Below, piece after piece: positions 25,366 to 33,377 of a DNA stretch of 42,873 nt. Origin of the DNA: a virus; IMG/VR virus record IMGVR_UViG_3300046817_000418, positions 1-42,873 of that record. One strand, 5' to 3'. Position 1 is the first letter of the stretch, and every line of letters starts with the position of its first letter. The notes below the pieces were generated by a model, which worked only from the letters and a program-made list of their open reading frames with translations, did no database searches and had not been told where the DNA came from. A program made the translations under genes and the position numbers.

Positions 25366-26687
25366 CACACGCCCATCCACGCCGAGTTGTTGCCGAGGCC
25401 CTCGTACATCGTGACCGGCTCGCGGAGCGGGCGCGTCAGGATGCTGTCGATGCTCTCGGGGCGGGCCTCGCGCAGACCCATCGCCAACGTCCTGGCGGCG
25501 TCGGCCGCGTGGCTCGACCAATCATGCACCGGCGCGTCCTTGAACACGCCCATGCGGTCGTTGAAATCGCGGTGGTAATGCACGAGGCACTCGCGCAACC
25601 GCTCCGTCCTGACCCGGTCGAACCAGCAGCGCGGCAACAGCATCTTCACCGCGTTGATACCGTCATCGATGTCCTGGCGCGGCAACACGCGGACCTTGCG
25701 GCCATTGGCGCGCAGCAGTTCCTCGCGCGTCTTGCCGGTGCCGAGTTCACGCGCGCCCGCGTCGTGCGGCAACAGATCCGTCGAGTAGCGGTATGGCCTG
25801 CTGTCGAGCCATTGCACGTAATGCGTCAGCGGCTCGCCGGTGGCCTCGTAGTAGTCGATGATGTGAACCTCGCGGCCGACAAGCTGCGCGCAGATGATCG
25901 AGGTGGCATCGCCGATGCCGAGGTCCCAGGCGGTCCATACTGGCACCGCCGGGTCGTATGGCACCCCGCACAGCCGCCCGTCAGCGTCCAGCGCGGTCAG
26001 TTCGTTGCGATAGATTGAGCCTCGGATCGCCGCGTCGAACGAAACCAGCATCTCTTGTGCATACTGGTCCTCAGTCAGCATCTTTCGGATGTCCGCCAAC
26101 TCATCTGGGTCCAATATGCCGGTCTGGTCAGCCCGCAGCACGAGCGAATACCAGTCGGGGCTGCTCTCCGACAGTTTGAAGATGTCGTGGAAATGATTGC
26201 GGCCTTTGGGTGTTCCTATGAACACCGCCCAACCCTGCCGATCGGAAAGCGACGGGCGCAACACTTCAGGCCACGCGCGCGGGTCCATATCGCCGAACTC
26301 ATCCAATACCATGCCGTCATGATAAGTGCCGCGTAGCCGATCATAATTGTCGCACCCATAAAGCCGCACCCGCGCTCCGTTGTTGAACGTCACCATCAAA
26401 TCGCTCTCACGCTGTTCCACTCCCGGAATGCCGGCTGTGAAGCGTTTAAGATACGACCACGCAATATCTTTGGCTTGTGCATATGTCGGAGTTATGTAAG
26501 CGTATCGACCCGCGTCCCTTGAGCATCGAAGCGCGGCGTCGATCAGATCCATCACGCAGGCCACCGTCTTTCCGGCGCGGCGGTGGGCGACGATACATGC
26601 CCAGCGTTGCTTGCGTTTGTGAAACCCGGCGAATTGCGGACGCGCGACGTAGCCGAGTTTTAGTTTAGGAACTCTCGCGGTCGCCAC
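25365..26687 (-). CDS. Terminase large subunit (440 aa)
   Basis: The ATPase part has Walker A AHRRAGKT (about 34-41), Walker B GMVLDE (about 124-129) and a coupling-type GTPKGR at about 157-162. The nuclease part has AWDLGIGDATS (Asp about 254), LLPHDAG (about 308) and a late Asp in VHDWSSHAADAARTLA, which fits the RNase-H-like three-acid set. Starting at GTG 26687 it overlaps TerS by 23 bp. It cuts concatemers and pumps DNA into the procapsid through the portal. Its length is near the usual 450-500. Confidence 0.93.
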   Translation of the reverse strand: MATARVPKLKLGYVARPQFAGFHKRKQRWACIVAHRRAGKTVACVMDLIDAALRCSRDAGRYAYITPTYAQAKDIAWSYLKRFTAGIPGVEQRESDLMVTFNNGARVRLYGCDNYDRLRGTYHDGMVLDEFGDMDPRAWPEVLRPSLSDRQGWAVFIGTPKGRNHFHDIFKLSESSPDWYSLVLRADQTGILDPDELADIRKMLTEDQYAQEMLVSFDAAIRGSIYRNELTALDADGRLCGVPYDPAVPVWTAWDLGIGDATSIICAQLVGREVHIIDYYEATGEPLTHYVQWLDSRPYRYSTDLLPHDAGARELGTGKTREELLRANGRKVRVLPRQDIDDGINAVKMLLPRCWFDRVRTERLRECLVHYHRDFNDRMGVFKDAPVHDWSSHAADAARTLAMGLREARPESIDSILTRPLREPVTMYEGLGNNSAWMGV

Positions 26688-26940
26688 GATCTACGCCTGT
26701 TATGATCATGACCGGCCCGCCATCGGCGCCGGTATGTTGAGTAACGGCGAGATCGGGAATCGTCTTGCGGAGCAGCCCGAGCGCCGCCCTGACCTGATCT
26801 GACGACATTTCCAGCTTCTTGTCCGGGTAGCACGGATCATTTTGACCTAATGCAAAGGTATTTAACCGTTTTACAAGCTGGGTAGTCTGGATCGCGGCCC
26901 TCGACATATCATCGTTCCGCTTCAACAGTCTCGCGGCCAT
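26665..26940 (-). CDS. Small terminase-like protein (91 aa)
   Basis: The protein MAARLLKRNDDMSRAAIQTTQLVKRLNTFALGQND... has QVRAALGLLRKTIPDLAVTQHTG and a beta-strand end (GPVMIITGV). It lies directly upstream of TerL and overlaps it, the usual location of the DNA-recognition subunit. It is short for a TerS, so an accessory packaging role is also possible. Confidence 0.6.
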   Translation of the reverse strand: MAARLLKRNDDMSRAAIQTTQLVKRLNTFALGQNDPCYPDKKLEMSSDQVRAALGLLRKTIPDLAVTQHTGADGGPVMIITGVDRGDRESS

Positions 26941-26943
26941 CGA

Positions 26944-27516
26944 TCAGTCCCGCCTCACCGCGAGAGACGCCGCGTCCACGGTGACGGCGCGCAGTTCTCC
27001 CAACATTAGCACATGCACGACGGCGACCTCGCCCGCGATCGTCGCGACCACGGCGTCGAGTCCGGCGAGCGAGCCGCCGTTGAGCCTGCACGGGGCGCCG
27101 GGGCGCCACACGCTATCGGCTGCGGGAAGGTGCTGGCGGAACGCGTCACCCGCCTGGAGCGCCTCGACGCCGCCCGTGGCGACGTAGGTGGGATGATCTC
27201 CCGCCATGCACAGCCGATGCACGCCTCGCGTGTAGCGAGCGGCGACCCAGCCCTGGCCGGGCTGGAGGGCGACGAACAGGTAGCCGCTGAACAATGGGGA
27301 ATGAACGATATCGGCGCGGCGTGGGCCGTTGCCGCCGCGGCGGCGGGCGTAGCGCGGGAGGTATGTGTCGTATCCCGCGAGGCGCAGGCCGACGCTGGCG
27401 ATCGGCTCGGCTTTGGGGTGCGTCTGGGCGACGGTCCAGCGGATTCCGCCGACATCATCCATCGCCTCGGCATTGCGTCCGCACGGCAGCGCGCCGGTCG
27501 TGACCGTGTCAGGCAT
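26944..27516 (-). CDS. NusG/RfaH-like transcription factor (190 aa), first gene of the late operon
   Basis: The NGN domain is seen from RWTVAQTHPKAEPIASVGLRLAGYDTYLP to HSPLFSGYLFVALQPGQGW and TRGVHRLC. The KOW-type C-terminus is WRPGAPCRLNGGSLAGLDAVV and VHVLMLGELRAVTV. Start ATG 27516 has GGGAA ahead; earlier in-frame starts do not. NusG-type proteins bind RNA polymerase and change pausing or termination. Lying at the head of a long leftward operon of about 26 kb, it is well placed to act as a specialised antiterminator for it. That role is inferred. Confidence 0.8.
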   Translation of the reverse strand: MPDTVTTGALPCGRNAEAMDDVGGIRWTVAQTHPKAEPIASVGLRLAGYDTYLPRYARRRGGNGPRRADIVHSPLFSGYLFVALQPGQGWVAARYTRGVHRLCMAGDHPTYVATGGVEALQAGDAFRQHLPAADSVWRPGAPCRLNGGSLAGLDAVVATIAGEVAVVHVLMLGELRAVTVDAASLAVRRD

Positions 27517-27644
27517 GGATTCCCGCCATATTTTGGACACTGCCCAGAAAAGCGTCTCGTAGTCAAACGCCTATCGTGGCGCCTACGGGCTGACGTTCGG
27601 CGGCCGCCGCCCGAAAATAATCTCCCCCACCCCCACATTTCCCA
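27517..27644. other. Late-operon / small-operon divergent gap
   Basis: This is the left part of the 197-bp space between the NusG-like gene and the rightward genes. A TTGACT is present on the leftward strand near 27567-27572, but no matching -10 was found, so the late promoter may need a phage or host activator. Pyrimidine runs (ctccccc acccccac) sit near 27622. Confidence 0.3.
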
Positions 27645-27673
27645 TTGACGGACTTCGCGCCAGATCGTATATC
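27645..27673 (+). promoter_or_regulatory. Sigma70-type promoter for the 27714-28548 operon
   Basis: TTGACG (27645-27650), exactly 17 bp, then TATATC (27668-27673). It points to the 96-aa gene whose ATG is 40 bases further on. This is one of the best matches to consensus in the window. Confidence 0.7.
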
Positions 27674-27713
27674 CCTGTCACCAACACAGACGAACAGACA
27701 GGAACACAGAGAC

Positions 27714-28004
27714 ATGGCCAACTTTCGCTTCTTCGCTGACCTCTCCGACGGCACCATCATCCAGTCCAACAACAACGCCGATTACGACCAGGGCAGCCGC
27801 AAGATGCCTCGCATCTTCGACCGTGACAGCCAGACCTGGGTTCGGGTGACGCGCGTTGTGATCCGCAAGCAGCTTCCATCCAACCACGAGTGTGACGCGC
27901 GCTGCATGAACGCGACGGGGCGGACGATGCAGTGTGAATGCCAGTGTGGCGGCAAGAACCACGGCAAGGGCAGCCGGATCGTCTGCGAAGCCCTCGCCGC
28001 CTGA
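27714..28004 (+). CDS. Small protein with C-terminal zinc-like CGGKNHG motif (96 aa)
   Basis: The N-terminal half (ANFRFFADLSDGTIIQSNN, RVTRVVIRKQ) looks like a small beta-rich domain. The C-terminal part has Cys and His as CDARCMNATGRTMQCECQCGGKNHGKGS, four to five Cys and one His, a recurrent zinc-binding pattern in alphaproteobacterial phages and plasmids. It is the first gene after a strong promoter, suggesting early expression. Function unknown. Confidence 0.68.
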   Translation: MANFRFFADLSDGTIIQSNNNADYDQGSRKMPRIFDRDSQTWVRVTRVVIRKQLPSNHECDARCMNATGRTMQCECQCGGKNHGKGSRIVCEALAA

Positions 28005-28010
28005 CCCCCT

Positions 28011-28024
28011 GGGGCTTCGGCCCC
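28011..28024 (+). terminator. GGGGC-TTCG-GCCCC tetraloop hairpin
   Basis: A perfect 5-bp stem with a UUCG loop begins 7 bases after the stop of the 96-aa gene. No U-run follows, so it is more likely an mRNA-stabilising or partial-termination hairpin that lowers expression of the next two genes. Confidence 0.5.
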
Positions 28025-28054
28025 GCTTCCCCTGAACGAACGAAGGAACAGACC

Positions 28055-28267
28055 ATGGACGACGAGACGAAGGCGGCCTTCACCACGTTGGAGGCGCACA
28101 TGAACGCGCGGTTCGACGCGCTAATGACACGGATGAATGACCAGTTCGAGCGGGTCATCGACACGATGGGTTTGCTGGAAGACGCGATCGTGCTCGGACG
28201 GCGGGTGGCCAGTATCGAGGACAGGCTCGACAAGCTGGAACGCAAGCGGCCGGGAGACGCCCTGTGA
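28055..28267 (+). CDS. Short coiled-coil protein (70 aa)
   Basis: ATG with AAGGA ahead. MDDETKAAFTTLEAHMNARFDALMTRM...LLEDAIVLGRRVASIEDRLDKLERK is a continuous amphipathic helix with Leu/Ile/Met heptads. Its stop overlaps the next start (GTGA). Its layout is like the coiled-coil gene at 41018, but the sequences are not similar enough to claim common origin. Confidence 0.6.
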   Translation: MDDETKAAFTTLEAHMNARFDALMTRMNDQFERVIDTMGLLEDAIVLGRRVASIEDRLDKLERKRPGDAL

Positions 28268-28548
28268 GCGCCGTACACGCCGCCGAGGCTCCCGCCGCCC
28301 TCACCCACTGGATCGCGGCTGGCGCGTCCCCTGGCGCCCGTCTGAGCGCCGCGCTACGCATCATCCGCTGGACGGCGGGCACCCTCGCCGTGGAACTCGG
28401 CCTCAGCCCGAGCACGACGCGCAACTGGACGCTGGGCCGGCAGCCGTTGCCCGAGGCTATCCTGGACTGGGTGGAAGGTCTCGCGTCGCACCGGCTCGCG
28501 AATCCGCCGCCTCCGGTGCCGGACGGTCGGGTGCCTCGGGCGGGGTAG
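28264..28548 (+). CDS. Helix-turn-helix regulator (94 aa)
   Basis: The GTG start overlaps the previous stop. The central part (GARLSAALRIIRWTAGTLAVELGLSPSTTRNWTLGRQPLPEAILDWVEGLA) is a compact HTH of the XRE/Cro type with a recognisable turn at LGLSPSTTRNW. The Pro-rich tail overlaps the convergent 97-aa gene by 92 bp. It may regulate the nearby leftward promoters; the target is unknown. Confidence 0.65.
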   Translation: MSAVHAAEAPAALTHWIAAGASPGARLSAALRIIRWTAGTLAVELGLSPSTTRNWTLGRQPLPEAILDWVEGLASHRLANPPPPVPDGRVPRAG

Positions 28549-28750
28549 CGTCCTGGGGCGGGAATGACGGGTCTCGCCCGAGCCGCCAGAGCCGGTGCTC
28601 GGGGTATGCGCCGACGCCGTGCATGGCGCCCTGGATCGTCCCGCTGAGCCACAGGCGTTCGAGCAGGGCGCGGGTGGATCGGACCTCGGTTTCGTCATGC
28701 CATTCGCCATCGGCGAGCAGGGCAAGCACGCGGCGCTCGGCGCGGGTCAT
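28457..28750 (-). CDS. Winged-helix-like small protein (97 aa)
   Basis: The start overlaps the upstream stop (ATGA). MTRAERRVLALLADGEWHDETEVRSTRALLERLWLSGTIQGAMHG is a typical winged-helix start (helix, turn, helix then beta). The C-terminal 35 residues are Pro/Arg-rich. It is the last gene of the replication operon. The convergent overlap with the HTH gene suggests mutual antisense effects on the two mRNAs. Confidence 0.55.
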   Translation of the reverse strand: MTRAERRVLALLADGEWHDETEVRSTRALLERLWLSGTIQGAMHGVGAYPEHRLWRLGRDPSFPPQDATPPEAPDRPAPEAADSRAGATRDLPPSPG

Positions 28751-29046
28751 GGCGTTCCGATCCTGAACCCGCCCTCCGGCACCGGGTAGCGCCTCGCTGG
28801 CTTCCTGACCGCCTCCAGGCGCGCTGGCGGGGCATACCAGCGCATGAGCGCGGCCAGTTGGCGGCGTTCCTCGCGGGCGTGCGGGTTGGCGCTGTTGAGG
28901 CGGACGAGGCCGCGTCGGGCGGCTGTCTCCTGCGGGTCGATGATCTCGATGGCCAGTTCGCGGCGCATGTGCTCGCGGATGGCGTCGGCCGAGAGGGGCG
29001 TGCGGCACCAGAGGTACTCGAACCGCTCCCACGCGGCAGCCGTCAT
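28747..29046 (-). CDS. Small protein of unknown function (99 aa)
   Basis: MTAAAWERFEYLWCRTPLSADAIREHMRRELAIEI has HTH-like helices (SADAIREHMRRELAIEI), then a charged helix (RLNSANPHAREERRQLAALMRW) and a basic tail. A TTG overlapping the upstream stop near 29069 would add eight residues by translational coupling. The ATG is used here because the TTG lacks other support. No family is recognised. Confidence 0.5.
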   Translation of the reverse strand: MTAAAWERFEYLWCRTPLSADAIREHMRRELAIEIIDPQETAARRGLVRLNSANPHAREERRQLAALMRWYAPPARLEAVRKPARRYPVPEGGFRIGTP

Positions 29047-29066
29047 GAACGGGGCGCGGTGGCGGG

Positions 29067-29726
29067 TCAAAACGCCAGCACGACATCGGCGGCGATCGGC
29101 GCCGGCAGTGGGTAGCCCGAGCGGACCAGATCCGCCGCCGCGCCTTCCTCCATCACGCGCCCCGACTCCGCCGGCGTGCCTTCCCAGACGGTGCCCCACA
29201 GCCCGGTCTCCTGGGCTCGCAGCAGGCGGGCGATCTCCGCCATCGTCACGACGACCAGCGCCCTCCCCTCGTGTTGGTCGCGAACGGTGATCGCGAGATC
29301 CGGCGGCAGCGTCGTCTCGAACGCCTGGTGGCCGTTGCCGACCACTCTGGACGAGCGCAGGACGGCCGACGCCTCCGCCCCGGTCCTGACCACCACCAGC
29401 GTCACGCCGTTGCCCAGCGCGTGCTCCCAGGTGTCCGGAGCGAGCGGCTTGTGGCCCGCCGCCGATGCCTCGCGGTCCATCACCGCCAAAGCCGCCACCA
29501 TCTTGGGGCCGACAGCTTCGACCGCCGCCGCGTCGCTGGCTTCGATCGCCGCGCGGTAGAGATCCCAGCCGCGACGGTATGACGCCAGGGTGGCCGGTGA
29601 GACCAGCCTTTCGAGGCGGCCGACCCCCCATCGCTGTTCAGAATCCCACATGGCGGTATCGACGGGAACAATGGCCAGGCGGAATCGCTCGCCGGCGCTC
29701 CCCGGCTTCACGAGTGTACCCCCCAT
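29067..29726 (-). CDS. Phage protein of unknown function (219 aa), replication operon
   Basis: The ATG at 29726 has GGGGGT ahead. The protein has a beta-strand RFRLAIVPVDTAMWDSEQRWGVG, a helical middle (RGWDLYRAAIEASDAAAVEAVG), a possible Rossmann-like NGVTLVVVRTGAEASAVLR and GRALVVVTMAEIARLL. It is directly downstream of the AT-rich iteron region and the prim-pol/helicase, so it may belong to replication. I do not recognise the family. Confidence 0.55.
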   Translation of the reverse strand: MGGTLVKPGSAGERFRLAIVPVDTAMWDSEQRWGVGRLERLVSPATLASYRRGWDLYRAAIEASDAAAVEAVGPKMVAALAVMDREASAAGHKPLAPDTWEHALGNGVTLVVVRTGAEASAVLRSSRVVGNGHQAFETTLPPDLAITVRDQHEGRALVVVTMAEIARLLRAQETGLWGTVWEGTPAESGRVMEEGAAADLVRSGYPLPAPIAADVVLAF

Positions 29727-29743
29727 ACCCCCAGTAAAAGGGG

Positions 29744-29859
29744 TGATACGATACACCCCTTTTCTGGGGGGCGTATCACGTCTTTTGTATCACGTATCAC
29801 CCTACTCGAAGCTGGCGTTTTCATCTGATTTCTTTCATAACGTATCATCAACTGTATCA
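29744..29859. repeat. Iteron cluster GTATCA(C/T) in AT-rich gap: candidate replication origin
   Basis: Within 116 bp the motif GTATCA occurs at 29773, 29787, 29794 (tandem with the previous one), 29842 and 29854, and once inverted as TGATAC at 29744. The gap between the prim-pol/helicase gene and the 219-aa gene is much more AT-rich than the rest. Repeated short motifs next to a replication initiator gene are usual for theta-type origins. Further GTATC units sit inside the prim-pol gene near 30950-30968. Confidence 0.6.
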
Positions 29860-29882
29860 TTTGGTACAGGGTTCGTGACGTA

Positions 29883-31976
29883 TTACGAACTTTCTCCCCC
29901 TCCGGACCCGGCCAGTTCGGCCTCGCCGGCGGGCGTGATTTTCCATTTGCCACGCCACTTGCGGGCCAGTTTCAGGTGATTGAGGCTGGCCAGCAGCCGC
30001 TGGACCTTGCCGATGTTCGGTTTCCCGGCCTCGTTCAGCCAGCCGGCGTTGGTGGCGATGTCACGGACGCTGATGCCGGGGTGCCGCCGCAGCCACTCCA
30101 GCACGACGTTCTCGTTCGTGAAGGCGGTCTTGATGGAAATGTCGGCCTGTTCGGCGGTCTGGAGCACGGCCACGACGGAGACCAGCGCCCTTCCCTTGGC
30201 GTCCACCTTGTCGGTCAGGGTGACCGGCGTCAGGGCGAAGGTGACGGGTTGGAAGTCGGCGCCGCGGATCTTGCCCTGCCAGTGCAGCGCCGTCGTTTCC
30301 CGCTCGCCCTCGGCCCACAGCACGAGGTTGGCGTCGATCTCGGCCAGGAACGCGCCACCACCCCGAGGAAGCAGGGTATCGCGCGTGGCGGCCTTGATGG
30401 GGTGAGCGAGGGCCATGACGGCGGGTCGCCCGGCGCATGTCGTCAGCACCCGCCAGTTGCGGGCGTAGTTGCCCATCTGGACGTTGTGGTTCTCGTCATC
30501 GCCGGGGAAGTAGGCCGCGAGCGAATCCCCGATGATCAGGCTGAACTCCACGCCCGATCCGTCGATCTTCCGCTTCAGTTCCTCGGCCGCCTCCGGCGTG
30601 ACGGGGAAATTCCCCGGCATCACATAGACAGGCAGCATCCCCGGCATGATGCCGTAGGCCCGGCAGGCCGCGTGCAGGCGGACGCACAGGTCGTCGGGGT
30701 TCTCGCCGCCCATGAACAGGACGTTGCCCTGGGTGACCTCCAGCGCGCCGATATTGCGTCCCATGCCCATCATGCAGGCCAGGAACAGGGCGACGGCGGT
30801 CTTGCCGTGGCCGGTGGGCGAGGTGAGGGCGTGCAGGCGCCCGCGTTGAATGACCCCGTCCACCAGGTAGTCCGGCATCGTGAACGTGGCCAGGAACGCC
30901 GCCGCGTCGAGGATCGGCGGCAGCTTGCCCGTACCGCCTCCTGTATCGCTCCGCGTATCGCCCGTATCAGGCCCGTCACGGGCGCTCGCGGCGCCCTTGG
31001 TAAAAGGGTCCACCTTCCACTTCCCCGAGGCGGCGCGCCGCAGCATGTGGCCGGCGCGTTGGCGCATCAGGCCGATGCCGCGTCCGTCCGCTTCCAGCGA
31101 ATCCCCACGCGCCCTGGTTGTTCGTTCGTAGGATGGCCAGGCCTCGGCGATCACGGTCTCGACGGTTGGCAGCGCGCCGTTCTGGCGCGCCAGTTCAGCG
31201 ATGACGGCGCAGACGATGCCGACCATGTGCCGCTCGCGGCCGTCCGTCACTTTGCCCCACGCGTCGCGGATGATCTCGCCGGTGCCGCCGTCCGGTGCTC
31301 GCCTGGGCGCCGCCGTTCCGGTGACATCGGGCGGTTCGCCCGAGGCCATTTCCACGACCCACGGGGGCGCCGCGGCGATCGGCGTGGTGCGCGGGTGGGC
31401 GGCTTCGTCCCACAGGTAGAAGGCGCCGGATTCGTGCAGCGACGGCGAGGCGACGATGAAGCCGCCATCGCCGCGCACATCGAGGCCGGGACCGAGGACG
31501 TTGCGTCCGGTCGTCACCCACACGTCGCGCGGGTGGCGATAGATCATGTGACGGCCGCCGCCGCCGGTGCGCGCCTGCACGGTGAACGACAGGTCGCCGT
31601 TGAGCGTTTGCAGGTTCAGCAGCGTGTCGGCGCCTTGCTTGCCGGGGCCTTCGTCAGCGTCGAGCACGAAGATATTGGAAACGGCCCCGGTGATGACGCC
31701 GACGCCGTAGGAGGCGAACGCGCCGCCGGGTCCGAACCAGACGCGTAGCTGCCCCTCGTCCGCCGCCTCGGTCTGGTATCGGGTCCAGGCGACCGCCGGG
31801 TGCTTGCCTTTCGACGCGCAGGCCGACCCGGCGGGGCACGAACAGAACGCGGCCCCGCCGCCGGCCGGCCGGGTGACCTTGTGCGTGGGCACCACCGACC
31901 AGCCGAGCGACAGGTAAAACAACGCCGCCCCGAGTTGGGGCGACGGTGCTTCCCCTGTATCCTGGCGCGTGGACAC
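29883..31976 (-). CDS. Bifunctional primase-polymerase / RepA-like helicase (697 aa)
   Basis: The N-terminal prim-pol domain has CSCPAGSACASKGKHP (about 45-60), the two-metal DxD in FVLDADEG (D106, D108) and GGRHMIYRHP (about 140-149). A Gly/Asp-rich linker at about 325-350 leads to a RecA-like ATPase with Walker A SPTGHGKTA (about 386-394) and Walker B LIIGDS (D484). The C-terminus ends in a winged-helix-like RRHPGISVRDIATNAGWLN. It makes primers and unwinds DNA at the fork. The GTG start lies 4 bases after the nuclease stop. Confidence 0.88.
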   Translation of the reverse strand: MSTRQDTGEAPSPQLGAALFYLSLGWSVVPTHKVTRPAGGGAAFCSCPAGSACASKGKHPAVAWTRYQTEAADEGQLRVWFGPGGAFASYGVGVITGAVSNIFVLDADEGPGKQGADTLLNLQTLNGDLSFTVQARTGGGGRHMIYRHPRDVWVTTGRNVLGPGLDVRGDGGFIVASPSLHESGAFYLWDEAAHPRTTPIAAAPPWVVEMASGEPPDVTGTAAPRRAPDGGTGEIIRDAWGKVTDGRERHMVGIVCAVIAELARQNGALPTVETVIAEAWPSYERTTRARGDSLEADGRGIGLMRQRAGHMLRRAASGKWKVDPFTKGAASARDGPDTGDTRSDTGGGTGKLPPILDAAAFLATFTMPDYLVDGVIQRGRLHALTSPTGHGKTAVALFLACMMGMGRNIGALEVTQGNVLFMGGENPDDLCVRLHAACRAYGIMPGMLPVYVMPGNFPVTPEAAEELKRKIDGSGVEFSLIIGDSLAAYFPGDDENHNVQMGNYARNWRVLTTCAGRPAVMALAHPIKAATRDTLLPRGGGAFLAEIDANLVLWAEGERETTALHWQGKIRGADFQPVTFALTPVTLTDKVDAKGRALVSVVAVLQTAEQADISIKTAFTNENVVLEWLRRHPGISVRDIATNAGWLNEAGKPNIGKVQRLLASLNHLKLARKWRGKWKITPAGEAELAGSGGGESS

Positions 31977-31980
31977 CGGC

Positions 31981-32607
31981 TCAGCGCCGTCGAGGCCAGC
32001 CGCCCCGATGCCACTGGACCTTGTCGCCGGCGGCGTTCCACCGGTCTTTCAGGCTATATTTTTGTTCCAGATACCAGCGGTCATGGTGGCCTTTGACGCC
32101 ATGCATCACCCCGATCTCGGATGGCACGCCGCCGCGGGTATGTTTGTAATAACACATAATGCCGATATCAGGCCGTTCGCGGCTGAAACTTTCCGCCTGA
32201 ACGAACCATGGCATGGTCCGGATCTCCGGCGAAAATCCCGCGCGTTCGTTGCTTCTGACTGAAACGTCGGGGCTTTCATCCGAACACAGCCACCCGACGC
32301 ACTGGTTGGTCACGCCGGCCCCCAAAAGTAGCAGGTCGCCCTTGAATCCGCTTTCCTTGGCGGCGGTGTGCATTTTCCAGATCGTCGGCACATCGATTTT
32401 GGTGACCGGTTTCACCTCGACCAATATTTCGTTTTGTTGTCCTCTGATCAGGAAATCAGGTGACCAGAGGCCGAGGTCGTAGGGTTCGTAATCGGCGTGC
32501 CATCCGCACAGGTCGAAAAAGGCCGCCCACCGGGCTTCCAGGCGGCTCCGATAGAGCCGCCCGGCGTACTCGGTTGCGATGGACGCGATCGTGTATTCGA
32601 TGGTCAC
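31981..32607 (-). CDS. PD-(D/E)XK nuclease-like protein (208 aa)
   Basis: The fold signature is RSRLEARWAAFFD with a Glu, then WSPDFLIR (PD) and ILVEVKP (E-x-K), at about 20, 50 and 62, in the usual order and spacing. The GTG start has an AAAGGAG ribosome-binding site. It lies between an SSB-like gene and the prim-pol, so a role in recombination or in trimming DNA is likely. The family name is unknown to me. A restriction or degradation role cannot be excluded. Confidence 0.7.
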   Translation of the reverse strand: MTIEYTIASIATEYAGRLYRSRLEARWAAFFDLCGWHADYEPYDLGLWSPDFLIRGQQNEILVEVKPVTKIDVPTIWKMHTAAKESGFKGDLLLLGAGVTNQCVGWLCSDESPDVSVRSNERAGFSPEIRTMPWFVQAESFSRERPDIGIMCYYKHTRGGVPSEIGVMHGVKGHHDRWYLEQKYSLKDRWNAAGDKVQWHRGGWPRRR

Positions 32608-32625
32608 GATACGCTCCTTTCGTTC

Positions 32626-33309
32626 TCAAAATGGCATTTCGTCGGCCATCGCCATCTGGCGCCGATCCGCCCGCTGCTCGGTCACGGGAGCGGCCTGAAC
32701 CGGCTGAACAACGGGCGCCGCGGCGGGAGGCGCCACGGTGCGCGGCCCCAGCAGGTCGGGCCGTTCGACCCACGCCTGGATCGCGAACACGGGTTGGAAG
32801 TTGGTCGATTGTCCCGTCTTCACCGGCAGGGTGTTGACCAGTTTGACGACCGGGATCTTGCCCATCGCGGCCTCCGGCGCCGCCTCGTAGAGCGTGTGCA
32901 ACTCGTTCATGCCGGTGATCAGCGCGGCGCTGTTTCCCGCCAGTTCGCGGATGCCGCCGATGGCGTTGCCCGCCACCGGCACCTTGAAGCCCTGCCGGTA
33001 GTTGAGTTGCTTGCCGAGGTCGTCATTGCCCGGCGAGGCGGGCCGTTCCGGCACCGGCCGCCCGTAAGGCACCATGTTCCACAGCGGGGCGGCGCCGCGA
33101 ACGAAGTGGCACCAGCCCACCTCAAGGCGCCCGAAATCGACGGCGAAGGCGGGTTGCGCCTGCGTCACCTCGGTCTCGGTGGTGTCCCACTGTCCGTTGA
33201 TGTCCTGCGCCCGGTCGCGGACGTAGAGCCGTCCCTGGTTCGCCTTGTAGGCGAGCACCGGCATGAAGTCGCCGGACGCGGCGGAGGGCGGCGGTTGCAT
33301 GAAAGCCAT
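32626..33309 (-). CDS. SSB-like protein with acidic C-terminal tip (227 aa)
   Basis: The core is a beta-rich domain (ASGDFMPVLAYKANQGRLYVRDR, FAVDFGRLEVGWCHFV, NTLPVKTGQSTNFQPVFAIQAWV). A Pro/Ala-rich linker follows and the protein ends in MADEMPF. That tip matches the DDDIPF-type end through which bacterial SSB recruits partners. It is placed beside nuclease, prim-pol and resolvase genes. I infer a phage single-strand DNA-binding protein; the core has no detectable similarity by eye to OB-fold SSBs. Confidence 0.55.
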   Translation of the reverse strand: MAFMQPPPSAASGDFMPVLAYKANQGRLYVRDRAQDINGQWDTTETEVTQAQPAFAVDFGRLEVGWCHFVRGAAPLWNMVPYGRPVPERPASPGNDDLGKQLNYRQGFKVPVAGNAIGGIRELAGNSAALITGMNELHTLYEAAPEAAMGKIPVVKLVNTLPVKTGQSTNFQPVFAIQAWVERPDLLGPRTVAPPAAAPVVQPVQAAPVTEQRADRRQMAMADEMPF

Positions 33310-33377
33310 GATATTCGTTCCTTTGTCATTAGTTTCGAGCGGTCGTGAGCGCGGCCCGTTGAAGGCGGCCGCTTCCC

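Noticed and set aside
29976-31748. 590-aa plus-strand frame opposite the prim-pol
   Set aside because: Antisense shadow; the minus strand has Walker A, Walker B and DxD motifs.
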